Shown here piece by piece: positions 32,230 to 40,220 of a DNA stretch of 64,000 nt. Made by a program: the position numbers and the translations under genes. A model generated the notes under the pieces. It had not been told where the DNA came from. It saw only the letters and a list, made by a program, of their open reading frames with translations, and did no database searches. The DNA is from a virus. The stretch lies in the IMG/VR virus record IMGVR_UViG_3300022188_000006, positions 92,276-156,275 of that record; one strand, written 5' to 3'. Each line of letters starts with the position of its first letter. Within the stretch, counting starts at the first letter, position 1.

Positions 32230-32673
32230 TCAACCGTTCGCACTGTCGCGGACATGCAATCTTACCAAAGCGCCTGTTTCCTGATCCGCTGCTTGCCATA
32301 CTCCGTCCGTCAGTACATCCGTGCCACGGAGACCTATGACTTCTACGTTTATCCGTGTAACCAGCCCCTCCTCGTTCCTCTCGTAGCCGTCGGCGGTTAG
32401 TCTTACACGCCTCGCGTGCTCCGAAAATCTGTCAACGACTCTCTGCACGACGCGGCGCGCGTCCGACAGGGGTATCGCTTTCCCGTTCTCCGTTTGTGTC
32501 AGCATCTCGATATGTTTGCAGGTCCGTCCGAATTTCCCGGCCCTGCACGTGCAGGTACCCGCCTCTCGGTCTATCTCGTACTTAGCCGCCAGGATCCATC
32601 GTTCGTCATCCTGCGCGTACTTGAAGACAGTGGCCGTTTTCTCATCACTCTTCACTATGTACCGATAGTTCAT
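32230..32673 (-). CDS. SWIM zinc-finger protein
   Basis: 147 residues from the ATG at 32673 (AAGGA 8 nt upstream). CTCRAGKFGRTCKH (about residues 41-54) is the C-x-C-x(n)-C-x-H pattern of SWIM domains, which bind DNA or proteins and occur in recombination-related proteins (Sws1, SWI2/SNF2). The C-terminal half is a beta-rich part. It lies next to the nuclease and RecA genes, so a recombination-mediator role is plausible but unproved. Confidence 0.7.
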   Translation of the reverse strand: MNYRYIVKSDEKTATVFKYAQDDERWILAAKYEIDREAGTCTCRAGKFGRTCKHIEMLTQTENGKAIPLSDARRVVQRVVDRFSEHARRVRLTADGYERNEEGLVTRINVEVIGLRGTDVLTDGVWQAADQETGALVRLHVRDSANG

Positions 32674-33466
32674 CGACCACATCCTTTCCGAACACAGGCC
32701 CTTCCTCATCGAAGGCCACGAGCTTCACTCGGAATACCCGCTCGACCCTGCGGCACACCTCGTCAAGCCCCTCCTTTCTCGTATCAAATCCTTCCGAGTT
32801 GAAAGCCATCGCAATACAGTCAATCAACCACGGCAGTTTATCACTGCCAGTTATTTTTCGCGCTTTGTCTAGGGCTATATTCCAATTCTCCCATTGATCG
32901 TCGTAGAGAGGAATCCGGATGACATGAATCGACTCTGGTACCTCCTCTCGGCTGGGAATCTCAAGACCTTCTTGTTTCGCTTTTTTCTTCTCGGCCTTCT
33001 CCCGTGCTTTCTTGGCGATCTCCGTCAGGTCCGCAAAGCTGCTCTTTTCTACTCGCTCCATCCACGGCTTAACGTTCCCTTCCGTGATAATTCCCTTCGC
33101 AGCCAAAGGGGCCAAGAGCGACATCTTGGACCATCCCACCTGTTCTGCCCATTTCTTCGGAAAGGGTCCTTCCTCTGTTTGGGCATAGATAAGTGCTAGG
33201 TGGTTCGCTTTTCTCTCTTTGAAACCCAGTTCTTGCTCGCAGTAGGCTGCGAAGGTCTGAAAACCCCAGCTTCGATAGACCGGGATACCTTCCTGGGTAA
33301 CTGCCTTAGCGATGAGCTTGAGAAACTTCCCAAGCTCCAGATAACTCTTCTCGACTATCTCCTTCAGCTCAAGGGCTCGCTTGCGCGCCTCTTTTGCTTC
33401 CTTCTCACCTAAAACTATCTCCCCGACCTTGTGGGCATCTACCTTGACCACTTTGTTCTGTGTCAT
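32645..33466 (-). CDS. DUF3102-like helical protein
   Basis: 273 residues. Residues 30-95 (YLELGKFLKLIAKA…WGFQTFAAYCEQELGFKERK, then ANHLALIY) look like the DUF3102/ParB-accessory helical domain also present at the start of the protein at 55663-56631. A Lys/Glu-rich coiled coil follows, and a C-terminal alpha/beta domain (IHVIRIPLYDDQWENW…WLIDCIAMAF). AAGGGG before the ATG, ATGA overlap. Probably DNA-associated; exact role unknown. Confidence 0.65.
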   Translation of the reverse strand: MTQNKVVKVDAHKVGEIVLGEKEAKEARKRALELKEIVEKSYLELGKFLKLIAKAVTQEGIPVYRSWGFQTFAAYCEQELGFKERKANHLALIYAQTEEGPFPKKWAEQVGWSKMSLLAPLAAKGIITEGNVKPWMERVEKSSFADLTEIAKKAREKAEKKKAKQEGLEIPSREEVPESIHVIRIPLYDDQWENWNIALDKARKITGSDKLPWLIDCIAMAFNSEGFDTRKEGLDEVCRRVERVFRVKLVAFDEEGPVFGKDVVDELSVHSEE

Positions 33467-34263
33467 TTCCAGCCCCTTTCCTTCATTACACGCACAACGC
33501 GCTCGTCCTTTAACAAGTCAGCGCACGATTTGCCAAACCGCCGGCATAGGCACATCTCAGGCAACGTGCCGCTCTTTCTTGCTATCTGCACGCACTTGGT
33601 CTTTGATTTTGCTTCTGAGACGACAGCCTCGTCATACTCCACCACCATGTCTTTGACGAAATCCTCCCCGCCGTCCTTGTTCAGATACACCACACGGCCT
33701 TTTCGTATTCCGGACAGCCACATGTAGACGATTATTTGGAACCGGTCAGCAGGCCAGATATCCTTTATTGCCTTGTATCTACTCGCGCTTCTGGTCTTGA
33801 TGTCCATGACCTCGTATTCCCCGTCGAAGTCCAGGATACCGTCCATTCTCCCTACTATCTCGTGCTCTTTGTTCTCCACCCGAATCTCTGAGTAGAGCCA
33901 TTCGGAGTCCTTGCAATGAATATACACGGGCATCTTGGCCATGTGGACCACGTGCCCGCAACGACTACAAACCCAATCACCAACCAATAGGCCCATTGGT
34001 CCGAGGTACTTTTCTTGCCACCATCTGTGTAGCGCATGCCCGATATCAAACGTTATCTCGTTGGCAGGAGTCCGTTCGATTCTTCTGATCCCGCCAACAG
34101 CCTCGGACAAGACTTCAAATCTCGGACAAAGGTAATGCAACTCCGACACGTGGAAGCCCGCTTCTCGCTCTTCCTCCTCGCGGGTCACAACCCACTTTGA
34201 CACTAGGGATTTTAGCGACTCGCGCTTGATCGTGTTCGCCGCTATATCCGCGAAGCTACTCAC
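33463..34263 (-). CDS. Cas4/RecB-like PD-(D/E)XK nuclease
   Basis: 266 residues. FDIGHALHRWWQEK (about 72-85), GRMDGILDFDGEYEVMDIKT (about 137-156; the D…E-x-K-type core) and RFQIIVYMWLSG (about 173-184) form the nuclease core. Cys residues near the N-terminus (LCPRF) and end (CLCRRFGKSC) could bind a Fe-S cluster as in Cas4/AddB, and a C-x-x-C…H-x-H-x-C segment lies in the middle. It may resect DNA ends for RecA. Starts with GTG (AAGG upstream), overlapping the resolvase stop. Confidence 0.82.
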   Translation of the reverse strand: MSSFADIAANTIKRESLKSLVSKWVVTREEEEREAGFHVSELHYLCPRFEVLSEAVGGIRRIERTPANEITFDIGHALHRWWQEKYLGPMGLLVGDWVCSRCGHVVHMAKMPVYIHCKDSEWLYSEIRVENKEHEIVGRMDGILDFDGEYEVMDIKTRSASRYKAIKDIWPADRFQIIVYMWLSGIRKGRVVYLNKDGGEDFVKDMVVEYDEAVVSEAKSKTKCVQIARKSGTLPEMCLCRRFGKSCADLLKDERVVRVMKERGWK

Positions 34264-34681
34264 TGGCTGCCACCTTCGCCAGATACTCCATAGGAACCAT
34301 CGCCCATTCCTTAGTCCCGAGCTTCTTCATTCCTCCAATCTCTACACAGAGACAAGGCACCCGGCCAGCAAGATCTGCCTCAGCCTCTAACTTCAGGAGC
34401 CAGTCACCCTTTATCGAAATTGACTTCTTGTCAGTTCTCTTCGCCTCGATCAGTAGTTTTTTGCAACTTACGTCTGCAGAGAGGCCCACCTTACCACCGA
34501 CCAATCCATCTTTTACTGTCACTTGACCATCGCGAATTTGGACCGAACCAAAGGCTCCAGAACCGGCCACTACCCTCCCCTTGTACCTGCGTGCAAGCCG
34601 CTTCTCTTGCTTCATGGACTTCTTCTTATTCCCGTACCCCGGATCCAGGGCTCTACACCTGGGCGGTTCGTGCTCAGGCAT
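34256..34681 (-). CDS. Phage Holliday-junction resolvase-like nuclease
   Basis: 141 residues from the second of two ATGs, 6 nt after GGAGG, overlapping the recA stop. KRLARRYKGRVVAGSGAFGS, LSADVSCKKLLIEAKRTDKK (D…E-x-K nuclease core) and LLKLEAEADLAGRVPCLCVE follow the PD-(D/E)XK resolvase order. It should cut branched recombination intermediates. Directly downstream of recA and upstream of the Cas4-like gene, giving a compact recombination cassette. Confidence 0.78.
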   Translation of the reverse strand: MPEHEPPRCRALDPGYGNKKKSMKQEKRLARRYKGRVVAGSGAFGSVQIRDGQVTVKDGLVGGKVGLSADVSCKKLLIEAKRTDKKSISIKGDWLLKLEAEADLAGRVPCLCVEIGGMKKLGTKEWAMVPMEYLAKVAASE

Positions 34682-35951
34682 CATCTCCCTCCAAACCGAT
34701 ATTTTTGAGTGCGTCCTTCTCCTCGATAGTGCCCAGGCGCTCTGCCAGAAGGGTCTGCCGAAGTCGTTCCAGCTCGTCAGGATTTTCGACGAGGTACTTA
34801 TAGATGCTCTTCGCTGTCTTGAACTTCTTGTCGTCGTAGACCCAGCCACTGCTACTATCCCCAAACCAACCGCGGCTCTGGGCGACCCCGAGTATTGTCT
34901 TCAACTCATTCGTGTCCCCAGGGGTGTGCCCATCAATATCAGCGAGCCAGACGCGGAACGTGCACTCCATCTGGGGCGGCGCGCTTTTGTTCTTCTCACA
35001 GGTCGCCTTCACTAGCTGGCTCAAGGTGTTACCATACTCATCCTTTTCGTACTTGCCACCTCGCATCCGCAGGTCAATCGTCGTAGCAAACTCCTGCCCC
35101 ATCCCTCCTGGTTTTGTCTCGGGATTCCCGAACATCACGCCCAGCTTCATACGCACCTGATTCAGGAGCAGGACTGTTGGCCGCACCCCGCTGTTCAACT
35201 TCTGCGCATTCTGCGCCGAAACGGAACGCCGCAGGAGCTTGTTGATAAGCCTTGCCTGCAATCCCATCTGCCAATCCGTGGCAGACGCCTCTATTTCTGC
35301 CGACGGAATTAGATGTGCGAGAGTATCGATCACAAATAACTCGCAGGCACCCGCGCGCAGAAAAGCATCCGCCATGTCAACGCCCTGCTCAGCATACTCA
35401 GCCCGACTCAGCAGCAACTTGCTACAATCGACTCCCAGAGCAGCAGCCCATCGGTTTTCGAAGCTACCCTCAGCGTCCCACCAGATAACCCGAAAAGGAT
35501 TGTACTCCCCGCACTCCGGGCACTTCAGCTCGAAATCACCCTTGTCCACCAGATGGGATTCGTAACCAAGCTCCTTGCACTCCGGACACAGGCCCCCAAG
35601 TTCATCTCCGCGGTAACCACACTCTTCGCAGCGATACTTGCGCTTCTCGGTCCGCTTCATCTTACAAAGGTGCTTCCGGCAGTATCCCTGCGCCGCCGCC
35701 GCTGTCTTCAGCGCCACCAGCGTCTTGCAGGACGAGCGCAATCCGTAGATTCCAATGATTCGCCCTATCGGAAATCCGCCACCGGTAATGTAGTCGATAC
35801 CGAAAATCCCGGTCTGTAATCTTGGGATCGTCAGAGCCCGAGCACTGGAAGCTCGCATGATGGCCCCAGCACCGAACTTTGCATTGACCTTTGCCACCAA
35901 CTCGTCAAAGCTGAGATCGCCGCTCGTTTTTTTCTTCGGTCTCCCCGCCAC
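34674..35951 (-). CDS. recA: RecA/UvsX-family recombinase with Cys-rich insertion
   Basis: 425 residues from a GTG at 35951 with GGGAG 6 nt upstream; an ATG 30 nt earlier has no such site. RecA core: IPRLQTGIFGIDYITGGGFP, P-loop GLRSSCKT (70-77, Cys where Gly is usual), DAEGSF (159-164), LFVIDTLAHL (Walker B), TVLLLNQVR, GGMGQEF (L2). Between the P-loop helix and the DAE strand is an extra 60-residue segment with C91, H94, C96, C108, C111, C122, C125, C144 and C147, probably one or two zinc ribbons. It performs strand exchange and, with the nucleases next door, phage recombination. Confidence 0.93.
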   Translation of the reverse strand: MAGRPKKKTSGDLSFDELVAKVNAKFGAGAIMRASSARALTIPRLQTGIFGIDYITGGGFPIGRIIGIYGLRSSCKTLVALKTAAAAQGYCRKHLCKMKRTEKRKYRCEECGYRGDELGGLCPECKELGYESHLVDKGDFELKCPECGEYNPFRVIWWDAEGSFENRWAAALGVDCSKLLLSRAEYAEQGVDMADAFLRAGACELFVIDTLAHLIPSAEIEASATDWQMGLQARLINKLLRRSVSAQNAQKLNSGVRPTVLLLNQVRMKLGVMFGNPETKPGGMGQEFATTIDLRMRGGKYEKDEYGNTLSQLVKATCEKNKSAPPQMECTFRVWLADIDGHTPGDTNELKTILGVAQSRGWFGDSSSGWVYDDKKFKTAKSIYKYLVENPDELERLRQTLLAERLGTIEEKDALKNIGLEGDDA

Positions 35952-36201
35952 GCTGTTCTCCCTCAAACTGAATGGGTTCATTTACTTTTTGCCTAATAGC
36001 CTCCACCTCGGAAGCTATCTTCCTCAGTACAAAGTCTCGACACTCCTCGTAACACGCAGCCTTGTCGTCATCCTCGCCCACTTTACGCACTATCCAACAA
36101 TCCACGCGGGCAAAAGCGAAGTGATCTAGCGGAAGCGTCAGGCCGATAGACGACCCAACAACTTGCGTGCTACTTCCGCTTTTTGAGCTTGCTGACGGCA
36201 T
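35905..36201 (-). CDS. Small paralog B upstream of recA (DCW motif)
   Basis: 98 residues. IGLTLPLDHFAFARVDCWIV (19-38) followed by an acidic stretch and ACYEECRDFVLRKI. Clearly related to the next upstream protein (GLTVNLGNYESARIDCW…AYEKCYEFVTGKI). Both have the xRxDCW motif and a following C-x-x-C-like pair. Overlaps the GTG start of recA by 47 nt. A recombination mediator for RecA is an appealing inference; the function is unknown. Confidence 0.65.
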   Translation of the reverse strand: MPSASSKSGSSTQVVGSSIGLTLPLDHFAFARVDCWIVRKVGEDDDKAACYEECRDFVLRKIASEVEAIRQKVNEPIQFEGEQRGGETEEKNERRSQL

Positions 36202-36421
36202 CCTTGATCTTTCCTGTCACGAACTCGTAGCACTTCTCGTAGGCCTGCTCCTCCTCGCCCGCTTTACACGGCCGACTGCACCAGCAGTCTATCCTCGCTG
36301 ACTCGTAGTTGCCAAGGTTCACAGTCAACCCACGAGACAATCCCACCGTCACCGTCTGCTCTGGGGAAACGTCCTCAGGCACGGGCTCTGCTCCAACCTC
36401 ATTTGTAATCTGCCTGTCCAT
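36170..36421 (-). CDS. Small paralog A upstream of recA (DCW motif)
   Basis: 83 residues from the ATG at 36421, which has AAGGA 7 nt upstream; longer in-frame starts (36436, 36511) lack one at good distance. GLTVNLGNYESARIDCWCSR (30-49) and AYEKCYEFVTGKIKDAVSKL. Such LGNYES-R-D proteins are frequent in phages beside recombination genes. Tandem with its paralog, suggesting duplication and a heteromeric pair. Confidence 0.65.
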   Translation of the reverse strand: MDRQITNEVGAEPVPEDVSPEQTVTVGLSRGLTVNLGNYESARIDCWCSRPCKAGEEEQAYEKCYEFVTGKIKDAVSKLKKRK

Positions 36422-36517
36422 TCCTTTTTCCTTCATTGTTACTAACAGCCCCCAGGAAGCATGCTCCCGCGGCATTTTTAACTGTGGTGATCGGTCGCCG
36501 CAAACAATCACAGGTGA
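36422..36517. other. 96-nt spacer with GGTGATC repeats
   Basis: No accepted gene. It contains GGTGATCGGTC (about 36486-36496) and GGTGATCAGTT (about 36513-36523); a third copy, GGTGATCGGTC, lies at about 37070-37080 just inside the start of the upstream gene. They may be operator sites or the remnant of a duplicated gene start, since both translate as D-R-S-P on the minus strand. Confidence 0.35.
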
Positions 36518-37096
36518 TCAGTTCCTACGTTCTAGCACGACGCGCCCGCGCTCGTTGGCACAGATGACTCTGTTGTTAGCGCGCCTATCTCTTAGGATGA
36601 GGGTCTCACCCACTAGGCTGTAGTTCACACGCAGCGTATGGGCTCCAACGACCTCACAATCCACTTGCTCGCCAGTAGCTTTTCTCTCGATGGCCCATTG
36701 TTGGATATTTTCGGCATCAAAAGGCACGGAAACCAGACCTCCAGCCTCTACCTGCCTCTCATAGCTGTTCAGGCTTATATCCTGACCACCCAAAGCAGAA
36801 ACAACTTCAAGTTTGGCTTCCGCCTCGCCGCACCACTTGACGATCTGCTCCACGAGCCTTTCCACCCAGTCGGAGCGTTCAAGAATTTCCGTGGAATCCA
36901 CCCGAAAAATTTCCCTTAGTCCTGAGGGAGTGTGCAGGACCGACCACCCAACGAAACCCTTGGTCAATCGACCGTAGGGTCCGGAAATCGACCAGTCGGA
37001 CCTGATTCTACCTGCAGACACGGCCTCCGCGAAAAGAACACCGACACGGTCGGCTCCGCTTATCCCAGCAGGTGATCGGTCCCACACGGTAATCAT
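36518..37096 (-). CDS. Hypothetical protein, beta-rich
   Basis: 192 residues. Middle part (LREIFRVDSTEILERSDWVE…KWCGEAEAKLEVV) and C-terminal beta part (LRVNYSLVGETLILRDRRAN). The ATG has no clear ribosome-binding site (AGG 13 nt away), so the start could be the GTG three codons later. Not recognised. The stop is followed by the GGTGATC-containing spacer. Confidence 0.55.
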   Translation of the reverse strand: MITVWDRSPAGISGADRVGVLFAEAVSAGRIRSDWSISGPYGRLTKGFVGWSVLHTPSGLREIFRVDSTEILERSDWVERLVEQIVKWCGEAEAKLEVVSALGGQDISLNSYERQVEAGGLVSVPFDAENIQQWAIERKATGEQVDCEVVGAHTLRVNYSLVGETLILRDRRANNRVICANERGRVVLERRN

Positions 37097-37129
37097 ACAG
37101 GACTAAACGCCTGAACCGCACAGATTCAA

Positions 37130-37570
37130 CTAAAGCTCGCCCTTTTCCTTGAGCACAGGATAAAGAGCCTCCACCGCGACCTCGGCCATCATCGGGATCA
37201 CGGTTTCCTCAACCTTCCGCTCGAAGGCACCAAAGAGCAGCGGTATGTCGATGTTGTTCTCGTTGCCAGACTTACCACCGTCGTAGGTCTTGTAGACGAG
37301 CCAGATCGCTTCCTTGACGAACTCCTTTTTCTGCTCACCAGACAAGCCGTCGATTTCTTTGGCAATGGTCATCAAAGGCCGGACGCACCGAAAGATCAGC
37401 ACTACATCCTGCCACTGGAAACCGTCACCCAACGTTTTTTTGACATCAGCTGCGATTTCCTCGATTTTTGGCAAGTACTCCTTAACCAACGCGCCTTGCC
37501 TAATCTGCTGGGTATTACCCAAACCTTCCAGCACCTTCGCCATTGCCTCTTTCATTTGTTCACCCTTCAT
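37130..37570 (-). CDS. Hypothetical helical protein
   Basis: 146 residues, almost all helical (VLEGLGNTQQIRQGALVKEY, then VVLIFRCVRPLMTIAKEIDG). It ends in a VEETVIPMMAEVAVEALYPV segment. AGGAG 6 nt before the ATG, overlapping the previous stop. No membrane segment is certain. Unrecognised; it belongs with the ParB-like/zinc-ribbon gene cluster. Confidence 0.6.
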   Translation of the reverse strand: MKGEQMKEAMAKVLEGLGNTQQIRQGALVKEYLPKIEEIAADVKKTLGDGFQWQDVVLIFRCVRPLMTIAKEIDGLSGEQKKEFVKEAIWLVYKTYDGGKSGNENNIDIPLLFGAFERKVEETVIPMMAEVAVEALYPVLKEKGEL

Positions 37571-37947
37571 CTCTCACTCCTTTCCTCATAACAAAACAAC
37601 CAACCGTGCAACGTTGTAACCGGGACACACACCCGGTACATCTTTTGCATCATCTCGGATACAGCACTAAGTGTAAACCCCTCTTTTATTAGCCTTTGTG
37701 CTTCTCTAATCAAGTCCCATCCGTACTTGCTCTTTTTGGGGGCCAGATGCTTCTCTACAGCAGGATTACAAAAGTGCCGCTGGCACTCAGGACAATAGTG
37801 CTTCGACGAAATCACCAGCACATCTGTCGAAAGTGTACGCACCAGCCTCTCTGAGACACTATGTTTTTTCGAGATGCTTTTGCACTTTGGGCATTTTGCC
37901 ACCTGCGCGACACAGTTCAGTGTTTTCTTCCTTCGCTTCCGAGCCAC
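37567..37947 (-). CDS. Zinc-ribbon plus HTH DNA-binding protein
   Basis: 126 residues. CPKCKS…YCPECQRHF (residues 19-59) is a zinc ribbon like those of IS1/ISL-type transposases; then EAQRLIKEGFTLSAVSEMMQ, then VTTLHGWL is a helix-turn-helix. No catalytic domain follows, so it is a regulator or DNA-site binder, not a transposase. It lies between the ParB-like gene and a helical protein, making it a candidate binder of the dispersed palindromes (inference). Confidence 0.7.
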   Translation of the reverse strand: MARKRRKKTLNCVAQVAKCPKCKSISKKHSVSERLVRTLSTDVLVISSKHYCPECQRHFCNPAVEKHLAPKKSKYGWDLIREAQRLIKEGFTLSAVSEMMQKMYRVCVPVTTLHGWLFCYEERSER

Positions 37948-37949
37948 GG

Positions 37950-38729
37950 CTAGATTTCTCCCGGGTCTACTGCGGGCAGCTTATCCTGCCCACAGAGGTC
38001 CAGCCATTCTTCCCGCTGCATGAGATCCTCGATCAGGTCAGCCAAAACCGACTGCAATCGGTTTTTCTTCCTGCCAAGCCCCTCGCTCAGCGCTGAAAGT
38101 AGGCTCGCCAATCTCCCGTCACAACGGACAGCCAGGTGGACCGTGTCTCCTCTCAAGAACAGAATGAAACCACGACCGTCCAGGTCCCCCTCTGCGTCAA
38201 TAATTTCCTTTACCGCCGCACCTAGGGCATCATCGATCTTTTCTCCAGTTTCTTCTCCACCGCCTCCCGCGCCTCCGCCTGTGTCCTCCTTGACAAGGGC
38301 CGCCAGGTCGAGAGCTTCAGCCACCTCGGCCAGTTCCTCGTTTATCTCCTCAACCAAGTCTGCCACCCTGTCATCCAGCAGACGACCCATCGACCGACGA
38401 TTATTGAGAGATAGAAGCAGAGCCTTTTCGCGAGCACCGCCGGGTTCCAGATCCACCCAGGTAATGTCATCCTTGTGTACCACATCCTGTCCGAGTGCCT
38501 GTAGCGCTTCCAGCCGCCGATGCCCTCCGACAATTCTGTTCCCCCGCTTGTTGATCGTGATTGTCCCGCATAAACGGTACCCGTCCTCGCGACGCCAACC
38601 GGGAATAGCCTCCGTGTGTTCCTTGATGGACGCCTGCAGTCGTTGCATGTTCTTCTTCGATATCTTCGTGACGTTGTATTCGGCTGGCTTGAAGTTCGAA
38701 ATCATAATCCAGTCAGCATCCTTGCTCAT
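37950..38729 (-). CDS. ParB/sulfiredoxin-like domain protein
   Basis: 259 residues. ITINKRGNRIVGGHRRLEAL (about 54-73) is the GHRR motif of the ParB N-terminal domain, followed by LSLNNRRSMGRLLDD. A Gly-rich linker leads to a C-terminal helical part ending in DLMQREEWLDL. ParB-type domains act in partition, as CTPases, or as nucleases/regulators; no HTH is obvious here. AAAGG before the ATG; ATGA overlap with the upstream gene. Could organise DNA or regulate transcription. Confidence 0.78.
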   Translation of the reverse strand: MSKDADWIMISNFKPAEYNVTKISKKNMQRLQASIKEHTEAIPGWRREDGYRLCGTITINKRGNRIVGGHRRLEALQALGQDVVHKDDITWVDLEPGGAREKALLLSLNNRRSMGRLLDDRVADLVEEINEELAEVAEALDLAALVKEDTGGGAGGGGEETGEKIDDALGAAVKEIIDAEGDLDGRGFILFLRGDTVHLAVRCDGRLASLLSALSEGLGRKKNRLQSVLADLIEDLMQREEWLDLCGQDKLPAVDPGEI

Positions 38730-39121
38730 TTACCTTTCCCTTTCACTTGTTTCTTCAACGTGACCAGTACTTCCGCTTTCAATACGCTGATCGCGTGTGT
38801 TGCAGCGGTTCCGTCTGGGTATATCAGCCGATTTCCACGCAGTGTGTCAAACAGGGCTCGTGTTCTGGCCTCGCTGAATCCTGCACTCTGCGCAAGCTGA
38901 TTCCATGGAATGTCTACCTTTGTCCAGAGCCAATCCCACCGCTCGCGTTCATCCTTTGGTATTTCACCTTTACGGATTGGTAAGGTGAGAATCGAGAGAT
39001 GTGTCCAGGAAGAGAGAAGTCGCTGCAAATCGGGATCGCCAACAAGTATAGCGGAACTGTGGTACCAGCGCTCTTCCTGGTCCCGGTACCAGTCCACAAG
39101 CTTCATGAATTCGCTGTCCAT
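38726..39121 (-). CDS. Hypothetical HTH-like protein upstream of ParB-like gene
   Basis: 131 residues. The segment WNQLAQSAGFSEARTRALFD, then LRGNRLIYPDG (about 73-103) looks like a winged-helix recognition region. The first half has LLSSWTHLSILTLPIRKG. The basic tail ends VKGKGK. Weak ribosome-binding site; ATGA overlap with the ParB-like start. May be a regulator. No family assigned. Confidence 0.6.
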   Translation of the reverse strand: MDSEFMKLVDWYRDQEERWYHSSAILVGDPDLQRLLSSWTHLSILTLPIRKGEIPKDERERWDWLWTKVDIPWNQLAQSAGFSEARTRALFDTLRGNRLIYPDGTAATHAISVLKAEVLVTLKKQVKGKGK

Positions 39122-39129
39122 GTTCTTGA

Positions 39130-39957
39130 TTACTTTTTGAACGGATTCTGTTTACACTGAAAACCGGCAGCGCCCTTGTGTCCGCCACCACCGTAGAGTT
39201 TTGCAATCTTGCCTACGTCTAGGTCCGGTCGCACTGTGTACAGCGAAACAGTGTACTCCTTCCCTGTCCAGACAAACGTGGCAACAATATCATATCTGTT
39301 GATCTTCTCCCCAAAAGCCTCCGAGTTCAATCCTTCTGAGTTCACGACAAAGCATTTATGTCCCGCAAACTTCGCCTCGAATCCGAACTTTTCAACGACC
39401 TCTGCTGCTTTGCTCAGTAGTGCTCTGCGAATCCAGCGCCCTTGCTCGATAACCTCCAGAACCACCCTTGTGTCATCAGCCAGCAGATCTTTCCACAGCG
39501 GATTCTCCGGCTCGTCTCTTCCGGTTAACCCGGCGACAAAACACAGGCTTTTCTCGCCGAACGCATGTTTCCACGTGTCGAAATCGGAAACCAACTTCAC
39601 TGCTTCTGGTGGTGATTTTCGGAAGCAGTACTTCCAAGTCAGAAGAGCCGCTGAATCATTTACATCCCGAATACCTTCAAGATCCTCTGCTGGGGTGCCT
39701 TTCGCAGCGTCAATAGCACTGGCATGGTGGTCAATCCAGACAACGTTCTTTGTCACAGCCAGCAACTTCTTCCAGGATGCAGCCGGTTGCATGCTGAAAT
39801 CGACGATGTAGATGCTCTCATTCTTCCGTATGCTCTCCAAAGGCAGCCCGCGCTCGTAGCTAACCTCGACAACGTTGACTGGCATTCCGGCCAAGGATTT
39901 TAGCAGCACCGCGGCCGAACAGCGACCATCGGTGTCATCGTGATGGAATATCTTCAT
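39130..39957 (-). CDS. DHH-family phosphoesterase
   Basis: 275 residues from the ATG at 39957, chosen because the DHH fold begins there (MKIFHHDDTDGRCSAA) and it overlaps the glutaredoxin stop. NVVWIDHHASA is the DHH motif and GGGGHKGAAGF the DHHA1 motif. Family members degrade short oligoribonucleotides or cyclic dinucleotides. In a phage this could recycle nanoRNA or destroy host cyclic-nucleotide alarm signals; which one cannot be told from sequence. Confidence 0.88.
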   Translation of the reverse strand: MKIFHHDDTDGRCSAAVLLKSLAGMPVNVVEVSYERGLPLESIRKNESIYIVDFSMQPAASWKKLLAVTKNVVWIDHHASAIDAAKGTPAEDLEGIRDVNDSAALLTWKYCFRKSPPEAVKLVSDFDTWKHAFGEKSLCFVAGLTGRDEPENPLWKDLLADDTRVVLEVIEQGRWIRRALLSKAAEVVEKFGFEAKFAGHKCFVVNSEGLNSEAFGEKINRYDIVATFVWTGKEYTVSLYTVRPDLDVGKIAKLYGGGGHKGAAGFQCKQNPFKK

Positions 39958-40220
39958 CCTTCTTTCCCCAAATGCGCAAGCGCCTCTGGATAACCGAAGC
40001 ACCGCTCTCCCACACAAACTATTGGGTACTTTCCGTCATTCATTTGCAGGGCGACAAACACCTGTAGTGCCACTTTGTCACGCCGTCTCCCCGTCTCTAT
40101 GTCGCGTATGTCAGCTTTCAGAGGCTCAACGCCCGTAATTTCCTTGATATGCGTCCAGGCGCGTCTGCATCTCGCACAGTTATCCATCCCCCATATCGTG
40201 ATATTAGTCAACTTCGGCAT
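39954..40220 (-). CDS. Glutaredoxin-like protein
   Basis: 88 residues, the family's size. ITIWGMDNCARCRRAW gives the C-x-x-C redox pair (C15, C18), and YPIVCVGERCFGYPEAL the cis-Pro and C-terminal glutathione-site region. A natural role is to reduce the ribonucleotide reductase's C-terminal Cys pair, although the genes are 18 kb apart. GGAAG site before the ATG; ATGA overlap with the DHH gene. Confidence 0.8.
   Translation of the reverse strand: MPKLTNITIWGMDNCARCRRAWTHIKEITGVEPLKADIRDIETGRRRDKVALQVFVALQMNDGKYPIVCVGERCFGYPEALAHLGKEG

Noticed and set aside
37567-37947. Insertion-sequence transposase
   Set aside because: Zinc ribbon and HTH are present but there is no catalytic domain, and no inverted or direct flanking repeats were seen.
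38020-38763. 247-codon plus-strand ORF antisense to the ParB-like gene
   Set aside because: Ser/Arg-rich low-complexity frame with no family features.
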